A stretch of 34,027 nucleotides of DNA, taken from positions 1 through 34,027 of the forward strand of contig WTGO01000131.1 of the NCBI GenBank assembly GCA_011523515.1, given 5' to 3'. How positions within the stretch are numbered: the stretch's first letter is position 1; every line of letters starts with the position of its first letter. The translations under genes and the position numbers were made by a program. The notes beneath the pieces were generated by a model. It was not told where the DNA came from. It did no database searches and worked only from the letters and a program-made list of their open reading frames with translations. Positions 7,397 through 15,112 of the stretch are shown one piece after another. This stretch comes from Chloroflexota bacterium (lineage in GTDB: Bacteria > Chloroflexota > Anaerolineae > Aggregatilineales > Phototrophicaceae).

Positions 7397-8606
7397 CGGC
7401 CGGGCGCCGCCACCACCAGCCGGCCGTCTTGCGCTCGCCCTGTTTGAGCTTGGCGTCCAGCCACAGCGCCAGACGCCGCCAGCGGTTGCTCAGCATCCAA
7501 CGCAAGATGCGGTTCATCGCTTTGGAGAAGTCCCGGTTATACGGGCAGACGCGGATGCAGATGGAGCAGTCCGTGCCTTGATTGGCCCAAAATTTGAAAC
7601 ATTGCTTGGCGTTAATGGTCCATTTCTTGATGCCCTTGAGGTGGGAGATGCCGTCATGCGTATCGAAATTGGGTTCCTCGAACGAAATCGCCTTCACCGG
7701 GCAAGCCGTGCTGCAGCGCTGGCAGATATTGCAGGTCTCGGTGACGCCGAAGTCGATCGGCCGGTCGGCGTTGAGCGGCAGATCGGTGAATATCTTGGCG
7801 ATGCGCACGCGCGGGCCAAACTCGGGCGTGATCAGCAGGCCGTGACGACCGTATTGGCCCAAACCCGCCTGAATCGCCAGCGGAATCGAAAGCGCCGTGT
7901 CGTTCAAGCTGGCCACCGCGCGGTAGCCCAGATTGCGAATGTACTGCGTGATGGATAGCGCGGCGATGATATCGCGGCTGTAGCCCTGGCCGGTGGCGGC
8001 GCCGCTCAAAGCCGATGGCACGGTTTCGATAATGGCGTGATCCATCTCGTTGACGATGACGACCACATGCGTCAAGTCCTCCGGCAAGTCCATTGCTTTT
8101 GTCGTCAGTTTCTGCCGGCTGTAGTTATGCGTATAGACCCAGCGTTCGTCAAATTCGCAGACGCCTATGGAATCCGCGCCCAGGAAGCGGCCCGCGCGCT
8201 TCAGTTCGGCGGTGTGCTCTTGCGCGCTGGCTTGACTCTTGCGGGTCGCGCCCTCGCGGAACATGGTGTAGGAATCGAGGAAACCCTCTTTACGGTCTCC
8301 GGACAGCTCAAGCAAATCGGCGGTGAAATCGGCGATATACCAAGCGGCGTTGCGCAGCGCGTAATCCCGATGCTGAAAGCCCTCGACCTTGCGGAATTGC
8401 GCCAAGTCCGTGAAGTATGATTCGAAGAATTTGTTGGCGCGTTCAGAGCGCACCTCGTCATCCCAGACGGCGCGGTTGAACATGTCGTACTTCTGATTGA
8501 AGCGCTCGAAATCCGCCGTGACTTCAAAGCCGGTCAGGGCATCCACCGGCCTTTGACCGTGGTAGCTTTCGCTTTGAGCTGGTGTTTCCCGGGCTGGGCT
8601 GAGCAT
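7389..8606 (-). CDS. Reductive-dehalogenase-like (RdhA family) Fe-S protein, no Tat signal
   Basis: This 405-residue protein resembles the catalytic subunit of corrinoid reductive dehalogenases. Seen motifs are FLGADSIGVCEFDERWVYTH, PMDLPE-like KAMDLPEDLTHVVVIV, PSALSGAATGQGYSR, NDTALSIPLAI, GQYGRHGLLITPEFGPRVR and FTDLPL, followed by two ferredoxin-type clusters: CNICQRCSTACP and C-x10-C-x2-C-x3-CP (ending CSICIRVCP). Classical RdhA proteins have a Tat signal with twin arginines; none is visible here, so this is a cytoplasmic Tat-less homologue whose substrate is unknown. Epoxyqueuosine reductase (QueG) is a related alternative, but the motifs fit RdhA better. The ATG at 8606 is chosen without ribosome-site support; TTG at 8624 is possible. 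It follows potA by 109 bp. Confidence 0.82.
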   Translation of the reverse strand: MLSPARETPAQSESYHGQRPVDALTGFEVTADFERFNQKYDMFNRAVWDDEVRSERANKFFESYFTDLAQFRKVEGFQHRDYALRNAAWYIADFTADLLELSGDRKEGFLDSYTMFREGATRKSQASAQEHTAELKRAGRFLGADSIGVCEFDERWVYTHNYSRQKLTTKAMDLPEDLTHVVVIVNEMDHAIIETVPSALSGAATGQGYSRDIIAALSITQYIRNLGYRAVASLNDTALSIPLAIQAGLGQYGRHGLLITPEFGPRVRIAKIFTDLPLNADRPIDFGVTETCNICQRCSTACPVKAISFEEPNFDTHDGISHLKGIKKWTINAKQCFKFWANQGTDCSICIRVCPYNRDFSKAMNRILRWMLSNRWRRLALWLDAKLKQGERKTAGWWWRRPADG

Positions 8607-8630
8607 GTGGCACACAGGGACCAATCACAT

Positions 8631-8658
8631 TTCGTAAGCCGATGATACCACAAGTCAA
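8631..8658 (-). promoter_or_regulatory. Candidate sigma-70-type promoter for the RdhA-like gene
   Basis: On the minus strand TTGACT (8658-8653) is followed after 16 bp by TACGAA (8636-8631). The -35 box is good and the -10 box weak. It would place transcription start just before the ATG at 8606, giving a very short leader, which fits the lack of a ribosome-binding site there. Confidence 0.3.
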
Positions 8659-8715
8659 TTGCCACGCCGCGATAATTGCCGGGTACGCGACACGAGGCAG
8701 CGGGGTCGAATCGAT

Positions 8716-9891
8716 CTATTGATCAAGCACAGTCGTATTCGACTCGCCCCAGTGCACGTTGACGCGCTGCCCCACTTCAAAGGATGCGCCGTCCTTGTTG
8801 TTCACATTCTGCAGGCGCGCCACCAGCTCAATCTCGCCACCCAGCGCCAGGGTATAGCGTGTGTCGGTGCCGATATACTGGCTGTCTGCCACGACCGCGT
8901 CCAGCACCGTGACGCCGCTGGCATCGATGCCTCCCCCCAATGCTTTGGGGGGATTGAGGGGGGTATGCCTTTCCCCTGACTCGTCGGGGGGACCGAGGGG
9001 GGTAAATATCCCGATGCGCTCGGGGCGAATAGCTACGGTAACCGCCAGCGCTTCGCTAGCCAGCGCGTGAGAAAGCTGCGCCCTTATGACCGTTCCATCC
9101 GCCAGCTTGACCCGCCCGTAGCCGTCATCATCTCGCCCCAGCAATGTCCCGGGGATGAAATTGGTCTCGCCGATGAAGTCGGCCACGAAGTGAGTTTCGG
9201 GGTGTTCGTAAATCTCTTTGGGTGTTCCCACTTGCAGCATCACGCCTTCATTCATGACGGCGATGCGGTCTGCCATGGTGATCGCTTCTTCCTGGTCGTG
9301 TGTCACGTAAATGAAGGTGATGCCGACATCGCGCTGCAGCGCCTTCAATTCATATTGCATATTCTTGCGCAGCTTGAGGTCCAGCGCGCCCAGCGGCTCA
9401 TCCAGCAGCAGCACCGCCGGCTGCTTCACCAAAGCGCGGGCCAGCGCCACACGCTGCTGCTGCCCGCCGGAGAGCTGATGCGGTTTACGCTTGCCCACGC
9501 CAAGCAGCCGGACCTGCTCCAGCGCCTCCAGCGCCCGCTTGCGAGCATCCTTCTTGTCGACGCCTTCCATCTGCAGGCCGAACATGATGTTCTGTTCGAC
9601 CGTGAGATGAGGAAATAGCGCGTAATCCTGAAACACGGTATTGACGGGACGGTGATAGGCAGGGATGCCTTCCATGGCCCGCCCGCGAATGAGGATTCGC
9701 CCGGATGTCGGTTGCTCGAAGCCGGCGATGAGCCGCAGCGTAGTCGTCTTGCCGCAGCCGCTGGGGCCCAGCAGGGCGAAGAATTCGCCGTCTTCAATCG
9801 CCACGCTAACGCGATCAACCGCGCGCACGCGATTGCCGCCGGACTCAAAATCCTTGACGATGTCTACCAGTTCAACGTCAAATGTCGCCAT
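8716..9891 (-). CDS. potA: Polyamine ABC transporter ATP-binding protein PotA
   Basis: The ATPase subunit of a spermidine/putrescine importer, working at the inner face of the membrane. The 391-residue protein has Walker A GPSGCGKTT (residues 42-50), Q-loop FQDYALFPH, signature LSGGQQQRVALARAL, Walker B VLLLDEPLGALD, switch His in YVTHDQEEA, then the C-terminal TOBE domain. Within that domain a roughly 26-residue insertion (about residues 296-321, TPLGPPDESGERH plus TPLNPPKALGGGI) comes from an in-frame palindromic repeat. The start at 9891 fits the family N-terminus; an upstream start at 9915 is unlikely. It is the last gene of potB-potC-potD-potA, separated from potD by a perfect hairpin. 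Confidence 0.93.
   Translation of the reverse strand: MATFDVELVDIVKDFESGGNRVRAVDRVSVAIEDGEFFALLGPSGCGKTTTLRLIAGFEQPTSGRILIRGRAMEGIPAYHRPVNTVFQDYALFPHLTVEQNIMFGLQMEGVDKKDARKRALEALEQVRLLGVGKRKPHQLSGGQQQRVALARALVKQPAVLLLDEPLGALDLKLRKNMQYELKALQRDVGITFIYVTHDQEEAITMADRIAVMNEGVMLQVGTPKEIYEHPETHFVADFIGETNFIPGTLLGRDDDGYGRVKLADGTVIRAQLSHALASEALAVTVAIRPERIGIFTPLGPPDESGERHTPLNPPKALGGGIDASGVTVLDAVVADSQYIGTDTRYTLALGGEIELVARLQNVNNKDGASFEVGQRVNVHWGESNTTVLDQ
8933..9004. repeat. In-frame tandem palindromic repeat inside potA
   Basis: Two 19-bp copies of GGGGGG-A-N2-GA-GGGGGG-TA start at 8947 and 8986, a 39-bp (13-codon) period with two differences. The first is preceded by CCCCCCAA (8933-8940), which pairs perfectly with TTGGGGGG (8945-8952) in an 8-bp stem with a 4-nt loop. 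On the minus strand the two units encode TPLGPPDESGERH and TPLNPPKALGGGI. The composition differs sharply from the surrounding potA sequence. Confidence 0.75.
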
Positions 9892-9929
9892 CAACCGACC
9901 GAATGTCTTGCCCAAGAATCGAGTTGTAG

Positions 9930-9950
9930 GGGCGACTCTGTGAGTCGCCC
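9930..9950. repeat. Perfect hairpin between potD and potA
   Basis: GGGCGACTC (9930-9938) and GAGTCGCCC (9942-9950) form a perfect 9-bp stem with a TGT loop, in the 72-bp gap between potD and potA. The GTAGGGGCGACTC context resembles a common dispersed palindromic repeat of bacterial genomes. No T-run follows on the minus strand, so it is not a standard terminator, but it could protect the upstream mRNA end or tune potA relative to potBCD. Confidence 0.6.
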
Positions 9951-9963
9951 GCTCTTCAATGCC

Positions 9964-11049
9964 CTACTGCCCCAGGAAGATCAGCAATTCATCCCAGGCG
10001 TTGTTGATCAGCTCCTCCGCTTCGGCGCCGACATCGATGACGGTGAAGAGACTCGCCACTTGCTCGGCCGGCGGGAAAATGGCCGGATCATTCAAAATCT
10101 CTTCGTCGATGAAGCCGGATTCGATTGACGCCTGGTTGGGCGAGGCGTACCAGATGTAATTGGTCAAATCCGCCCCGACCTTGGCATCGAGAATGTAGTC
10201 GATGAAGACCATCGCCAGTTCCGGGTTGGGCGCGTCAACCGGGATCGAAAGATTGTCGATCCAGACGTTGCTGCCTTCATCCGGGATGGCATAGGCGTAG
10301 TCGTCGCATTCGCAATCCCAGGAAATCTGCAAAATGTCGCCGTTGTACTCGACGGCGATATCGACATCGCCGCGCTCTAGCAAGACCTGTCCGTCATCGG
10401 CCGCCACCGTGACCACATTGCCGCCTTTTTCGATCAAGTAATCGCGGGCGACGCTGATTTCGTCCGCGTCGGTGGTATTCGGGTCATTGCCCAGGAAGAG
10501 GTGGGCGATGCCCAACATCGTCTGCCGATCGTCAATCCAGGCGACCGGGCCGTCATGATCCCACACCTGGTCCCAGGAATTGATGCCGTCCGGGAAGACT
10601 TCGGTACGATAACCGACGCCGACCGTGCCCCATTGATAGGGCAGGGAGTACTCATTCTCAGGGTCGTACGCCGCGCCCAGAAAGTCCGGGAGCAAATTGG
10701 CTACATTGGGGATCATCTCCAGGTCGAGCGGGATCAGCAGCATTTCTTCGGCCATGCGCTGTACCGTGCCGCCGCTGGGAACGATGATGTCGTAACCCGG
10801 GTTGCCCTGGCGGATGCGCGCCAACATGGCTTCGTTGCTTTCGTAAATGTCGTAATTGACGGTCACGCCGCAGGCTTCTGCAAAGTTCGGTACGGTATCT
10901 TCGGCGATGTACGTCGACCAGTTGAATATGCTCAGGGTCTGCCCATCGTAGCCCTCGGGGCAGGCCCACGGCTCATGTTCCATGTCCTGCGCCAGAGCAC
11001 CCGTTACCAACAGCATAACAACCAGCAACAGCAAGCTGAATTTCTTCAT
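9964..11049 (-). CDS. potD: Polyamine ABC transporter substrate-binding protein PotD
   Basis: The extracytoplasmic receptor that captures spermidine or putrescine and delivers it to PotBC. The 361-residue protein starts with a signal peptide (MKKFSLLLLVVMLLVTGALA, about 20 residues) ending at AQD. There is no lipobox cysteine, so it is predicted to be processed by signal peptidase I. Family blocks include IFNWSTYIAEDTVPNF, YDIYESNEAMLARI, YDIIVPSGGTVQRM, LPYQWGTVGVGYRT and AVEYNGDILQ. I chose the ATG at 11049 because GGAGGAG lies five to six bases upstream; five extra codons upstream are possible but lack a site. It follows potC by 29 bp. Ligand preference cannot be read from sequence alone. 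Confidence 0.93.
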   Translation of the reverse strand: MKKFSLLLLVVMLLVTGALAQDMEHEPWACPEGYDGQTLSIFNWSTYIAEDTVPNFAEACGVTVNYDIYESNEAMLARIRQGNPGYDIIVPSGGTVQRMAEEMLLIPLDLEMIPNVANLLPDFLGAAYDPENEYSLPYQWGTVGVGYRTEVFPDGINSWDQVWDHDGPVAWIDDRQTMLGIAHLFLGNDPNTTDADEISVARDYLIEKGGNVVTVAADDGQVLLERGDVDIAVEYNGDILQISWDCECDDYAYAIPDEGSNVWIDNLSIPVDAPNPELAMVFIDYILDAKVGADLTNYIWYASPNQASIESGFIDEEILNDPAIFPPAEQVASLFTVIDVGAEAEELINNAWDELLIFLGQ

Positions 11050-11078
11050 GTGATTCTCCTCCAATTGTTCAGCACGGA

Positions 11079-11963
11079 CTAAACACGGGACGCGCCGCGC
11101 CCCTGCATTGCCAAGGAAATGCCAATCAAGAGCGTACTCAAGACCATCATTATTGTCGAGATGGCGTTTACCTCCGGCGTGACGGTCAGCTTGAGCAGCC
11201 CGTAAACGAAGACTGGCAGCGTGGTCGTGCCGACGCCGGAAGTGAAGAAAGTGATGACAAAGTCATCCAGCGAAAGCGTGAATGCCAAAAGCGCGCCGGA
11301 TATCACGCCGGGCAATATCAGCGGAAAGGTCACGCGCCAGAACGCGCGCCAGGGATTGGCGCCCAGATCGTTGGCCGCTTCTTCCAGCCGCGGGTTCATA
11401 TCCGCCAGCCGAGCGCGCACCACGATGGCGACATAGGAGATATTGAAGGTGACGTGCGCCGCGATGATGGTGTGAAAGCCGGGGAAGACTCGCTCGCCGC
11501 TGAGCAGCGCGAACCAGTCAAAAGCGACCTTGAAGAAGATCGCCAGCGAGATTGCCTGGGTGATCTCCGGGATGACCACAGGCAAAAACAGCAGACCGTC
11601 AATCAGACCTTTGCCCGGAAACTTGCCGCGCGCCATCGCTAACGCGATCATCGTGCCCAACACGGTCGAAATCGCTGTCGCCACCGTGCCTACGAAGAGG
11701 CTGTTGCGAAAGGCGTTGAGCATGAGCTCGGTGGAAAAGGCGCTTTCCGCGCCCATGACATTGTTCAGGATGTTGCCATACCACTTCAATGTGAAGCCGG
11801 TGAAGGAGGCGACCGACCGGCTCGAATTAAACGAGAACAGCACCAGAACCAGGATCGGCGCCCAAAGGAAGAAGTAGGCGAATATCGGGTTCAGCCGCAA
11901 CCCGGCTTGTCCCAGCCGGCGAATCCTGCGATTACGCTGCATCGCGCCTTCGTTGATCAGCAT
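11079..11963 (-). CDS. potC: Polyamine ABC transporter permease PotC
   Basis: One of two inner-membrane permeases of the polyamine importer, 294 residues with about six transmembrane segments. The cytoplasmic EAA loop that contacts PotA is seen as EEAANDLGANPWRAFWRV followed by TFPLILPGV. Typical PotC stretches include YFFLWAPILVLVLFSFN and FTLSLDDFVITFF. The start codon lies 9 bp past the potB stop; GAGG, formed with the potB stop codon itself, sits seven bases before the ATG, so potB and potC are tightly coupled. A start at MQRNRR seven codons later is possible but less well supported. Confidence 0.93.
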   Translation of the reverse strand: MLINEGAMQRNRRIRRLGQAGLRLNPIFAYFFLWAPILVLVLFSFNSSRSVASFTGFTLKWYGNILNNVMGAESAFSTELMLNAFRNSLFVGTVATAISTVLGTMIALAMARGKFPGKGLIDGLLFLPVVIPEITQAISLAIFFKVAFDWFALLSGERVFPGFHTIIAAHVTFNISYVAIVVRARLADMNPRLEEAANDLGANPWRAFWRVTFPLILPGVISGALLAFTLSLDDFVITFFTSGVGTTTLPVFVYGLLKLTVTPEVNAISTIMMVLSTLLIGISLAMQGRGASRV

Positions 11964-11972
11964 GCGTGCGCC

Positions 11973-12839
11973 TCAAGCTCCTCGGTCGCGCCGGTTAGCC
12001 AATACGTAAACCAGTAGTGACAGCATCACAACCGCCATCATGACGATCGACAGGGCCGATCCCAACGGCATATTGCCCGAACCGCCGAATTGCTTGTTGA
12101 TCAAGTTGCCGATCATCAGACCCTTCGTGCCGCCCAGCAAATCCGGCGTGACGAAAGCGCCCACCGAGGGGATGAACACCAGCGCGCAACCCGCCAGCAC
12201 ACCCGGCATCGTCAGCGGCAGAACCACGCGCAGGAACGCCCGGACATCGTTCGCGCCCAGGTCATGCGCGGCGTCTACGTAGCGGAAATTGAAGCGTTCG
12301 ACCGAGGCGAATATCGGCAAAACCATAAAGGGCAAGAAGCCGTATACCAAACCAACCAGCACCGCAAACTGCGTATTCAGCAGGGTCAGCGGTTCATCCA
12401 CCAAACCGAGGCTGAGCAGCAGCCCATTAATCGTGCCTTGCTCGCCCAACAAGATGCGCCAGGCGTATGTGCGGATCAGGAAGTTGGTCCAGAAGGGCAG
12501 AATGACCAGGAAAAGCGTAATCTGCTGCACCAGCCGCCGCCGGCGAGTGCTGATGAAAAACGCCAGCGGATAACCGACTAGCAGACATACGATCGTTGTC
12601 ATCCCCGCCAGGCCGATGGAGCGGCGCAGGATGATGAAAAACACGCCGAAGGCGCGCTCGTAATGCTGCAGCGTGAAGGGCAGCAGCGCGACCCCGCCCC
12701 GACCCCGCGACATGAAGCTGACCACCAGCACGATCACCAACGGCAGCACAAAAAAGATGAATAACCAGGCGATGGTAGGCAGCGCCAGAAAGAAGCCGTT
12801 CTGCTGCAATCGCCGGAATCGGTAGGTCACGATCTTCAC
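11973..12839 (-). CDS. potB: Polyamine ABC transporter permease PotB
   Basis: The partner permease to PotC, about 288 residues with six predicted transmembrane segments. It has the EAA loop YVDAAHDLGANDVRAFLRV then VLPLTMPGV, and the PotB-like stretch LPFWTNFLIRTYAWRILL. The start is uncertain: GTG codons at 12848, 12839 and 12830 are in frame and none has a strong ribosome-binding site. Longer versions up to 12950 would run into the start of the divergent GNAT gene and read unlike the family, so I reject them. It is the first gene of potBCDA and faces the divergent polyamine-catabolism-like operon across about 100 bp. Confidence 0.88.
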   Translation of the reverse strand: MKIVTYRFRRLQQNGFFLALPTIAWLFIFFVLPLVIVLVVSFMSRGRGGVALLPFTLQHYERAFGVFFIILRRSIGLAGMTTIVCLLVGYPLAFFISTRRRRLVQQITLFLVILPFWTNFLIRTYAWRILLGEQGTINGLLLSLGLVDEPLTLLNTQFAVLVGLVYGFLPFMVLPIFASVERFNFRYVDAAHDLGANDVRAFLRVVLPLTMPGVLAGCALVFIPSVGAFVTPDLLGGTKGLMIGNLINKQFGGSGNMPLGSALSIVMMAVVMLSLLVYVLANRRDRGA

Positions 12840-12869
12840 TGCCTGCACAATAGCGACTTGAACTAGTCT

Positions 12870-12897
12870 TTGACACCATAGTAACGTATCGTATGGG
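12870..12897 (+). promoter_or_regulatory. Candidate promoter for the GNAT-amine oxidase operon
   Basis: TTGACA (12870-12875), a perfect -35 box, is followed after 16 bp by TATGGG (12892-12897). This would start transcription around 12904, about 40 bp before the GNAT start codon. It sits in the intergenic region shared with potB, so one regulator could control uptake and breakdown genes together. Confidence 0.5.
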
Positions 12898-12943
12898 CAA
12901 GCGCTACGCACCCGCCTCAATGAAGCCCTGGAGGACTTAACAG

Positions 12944-13837
12944 ATGTCAAATGACGAATCTGAACTGGATGCGTTGCGGCGAGCCCTCAATTACGATTGG
13001 CCGGAAATCCAGAAGCATCTGATTGAGGAAGGGGCGAAAGAAGCCGCCGAAGAAGACGACGAAGAACGCGACCCTTATGAACCCTATTGGAGGACAAACC
13101 CCGATGGGACGCGAACGCTGCACATGAGCTTTGACTCATGGTGGCTCAAAGACTTCGTTCGCGAAGATGTCTTATTGGAACTACCCGGTGTCGTCATTAT
13201 GAACACGAAACCCTGGCATACTGACAGCGTCTGTATCAGCTTGGCGGATGCTTATGGAGTTGGGCGAGTTCACGAGTGCGATGACTGCTTCACCGAGGAC
13301 GATATCTTGGCTCATATCGAGCGTTTCCCCGAAGGGCAGTTCGCTGCGCAGCGTATTTCGGGACCAAATGCCGGGAACTGCGTGGGCATGGCGACAACCA
13401 TGCGAACCTCCCGCCCGCCGACCGCGCCAATCCGGCCTTGGCGGCATGCTATCGGGGATATGACCCTCAGCGCGCACGAACCGGACGGCGAATGGCTGTA
13501 CGGCGTCGAAATGGCGGTTCGCCCGATGTATCAAGGGCATGGCATTGGCGCGGGGCTTTACGAGGCGCGCTTTGATTTGGCGCGCCGCCTCAATCTGCGC
13601 GGCTGGTATGCGGTCGGCATGTTAATGGGATACGGTATCTATGCGGACGAAATGGACGTGGCCGATTACGGAGCAAAAGTCATCGCGCGGCAGCTCAAGG
13701 ATCCCACCGTGACCATGCAGATGAACCGCGGCTTCCGCGCTGAACGTGTCATTACCGATTACGTGGACGAGCCGGCCGCCGGAAACGCCGGCGTCTTGAT
13801 CGTCTGGGAGAATCCCGACTATGAGCAGGACGGCTAA
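12944..13837 (+). CDS. GNAT N-acetyltransferase with acidic N-terminal extension
   Basis: This 297-residue protein has an acidic N-terminal region (about 1-75, including AAEEDDEERD) followed by a GNAT fold. Motif A is AVRPMYQGHGIGAGLYEAR, and the C-terminal half (MLMGYGIY, YGAKVIARQLKDPTVTMQM, NRGFRAERVI, VLIVWENPDYE) matches the paralogue at 4073-4720 and the GNAT domain usually fused to nitrilases. GGAGG nine bases upstream supports the start. It is the first gene of an operon with an amine oxidase 3 bp downstream and an N-carbamoylputrescine-amidase-like enzyme. Divergence from potBCDA suggests a polyamine or related amine as substrate, which is inference. Confidence 0.87.
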   Translation: MSNDESELDALRRALNYDWPEIQKHLIEEGAKEAAEEDDEERDPYEPYWRTNPDGTRTLHMSFDSWWLKDFVREDVLLELPGVVIMNTKPWHTDSVCISLADAYGVGRVHECDDCFTEDDILAHIERFPEGQFAAQRISGPNAGNCVGMATTMRTSRPPTAPIRPWRHAIGDMTLSAHEPDGEWLYGVEMAVRPMYQGHGIGAGLYEARFDLARRLNLRGWYAVGMLMGYGIYADEMDVADYGAKVIARQLKDPTVTMQMNRGFRAERVITDYVDEPAAGNAGVLIVWENPDYEQDG

Positions 13838-13840
13838 TCG

Positions 13841-15112
13841 ATGAAAGTGCTGGTCATCGGCGCGGGCATCGCCGGGCTGTCGGCCGCTTGGCATCTGCGT
13901 GAAGCCGGCATCGCCGCGACCGTGCTGGAAGCGCGCGATCGCATCGGCGGCCGCGTTTGGACCAATCGCGATTTCGCCGATATACCGGTCGAATTCGGCG
14001 CCGAGCTGATCCACGGCCGCTCGCCCGAAGTCAACACCTGGCGCTGGGTGGAGCAATTGGGGCTACGCACCTGGCATTGGAACAAGCTCGACGACTCCAT
14101 GATCCGCACCGAGGACGGCGATTGGCTCACCATGGGCGAAGCGCGCGCCGCGTCACCGGAGCTGGACGTCACGCGCTCTTGGGAATTGGGCGACGTGCCC
14201 GAATCCGAAAATGATGAGGACTTGGCGACTTACCTGCGGCGCATCGGCTTCAGCGAGGGGCAGATGCGCTATGTGCAGCGTTCTTTCGCCAACGCCGAAG
14301 GCGAGAGCATGCGCTACCTGAATGCCAAGGCGCACGCCCAACTCTTCAAGGACAGTGACGGCGAGGATGACTATAGCGACTACCGCATCCTGAACGGCTA
14401 TGATTCGTATTATGAGAAGCTGGCGGAAGGGTTGGATATCCGGCTGGGCAGCGTTGTCGAGGCGATTGACTGGACGAGCTGTGTGGAAGTGACGACCGCC
14501 GCGGGCGATGTTCAGCGCGGTGAAGCCGCCATAGTGACCCTGCCGCTGGGCGTGCTGCAAGCTGGACGCGTCGTGTTCATGCCGCTCCTTCCGCCGCAGA
14601 AACAGAAAGCCATAGCCGGCTTGAAGATGGGTCCCGTCATGAAAATGGTCTATCTCTTCAACGAACATATACTTGACCCTTCCATCGGCGCGATCTACGC
14701 CAAGGGCAATCCGCCCATGTGGTGGTCGCCCTCATTGGGTCGCGAGCGTGGTCAGGTTGTCTGGACGGCCTTTTTCACGGGCGACTACGCCCGCGAATTG
14801 CTGCCGCTCGGCGAAGCGGCCGCGCTGCGGAAAGGCCTGGAGACCTTGCGCCGGGAAGTCGGCCAGCCGGATCTGGAGTATGTCAAGGCGCGCTGGGTCA
14901 ACTGGCCAGAAGACGAATTCGCTCTCGGCGGTTACAGCGCCTGTTTGCCGGGTCACTACGACGCGCGCGAAAAATTGGCGCAGCCGACTCCGCCGCTATA
15001 CTGGGCCGGCGAAGCCAGCGCGCCGCACCATCTCGCGGCTATGGTGCACGGCGCCTACTTCACCGGGCAGCGCGCCGCGAATGAAATCATCAACAGGGGA
15101 CCTTGGTTGTGA
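13841..15112 (+). CDS. Flavin-containing amine oxidase (polyamine/monoamine oxidase family)
   Basis: This 423-residue FAD enzyme is predicted to oxidise a primary, secondary or acetylated amine to an aldehyde, giving H2O2. It has the dinucleotide motif VIGAGIAGLSAAWHL at residues 4-18, then EARDRIGGRVWT, FGAELIHG, the MGPVMKMVYLF segment that aligns with the family's active-site lysine region, and the C-terminal FAD block PLYWAGEAS ... MVHGAYFTGQRAANEI. The length is close to polyamine and monoamine oxidases. It starts 3 bp after the GNAT stop and overlaps the next gene by 4 bp, so it is tightly coupled to both. A role in acetylpolyamine oxidation is inferred from context; other amines are possible. 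Confidence 0.9.
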   Translation: MKVLVIGAGIAGLSAAWHLREAGIAATVLEARDRIGGRVWTNRDFADIPVEFGAELIHGRSPEVNTWRWVEQLGLRTWHWNKLDDSMIRTEDGDWLTMGEARAASPELDVTRSWELGDVPESENDEDLATYLRRIGFSEGQMRYVQRSFANAEGESMRYLNAKAHAQLFKDSDGEDDYSDYRILNGYDSYYEKLAEGLDIRLGSVVEAIDWTSCVEVTTAAGDVQRGEAAIVTLPLGVLQAGRVVFMPLLPPQKQKAIAGLKMGPVMKMVYLFNEHILDPSIGAIYAKGNPPMWWSPSLGRERGQVVWTAFFTGDYARELLPLGEAAALRKGLETLRREVGQPDLEYVKARWVNWPEDEFALGGYSACLPGHYDAREKLAQPTPPLYWAGEASAPHHLAAMVHGAYFTGQRAANEIINRGPWL

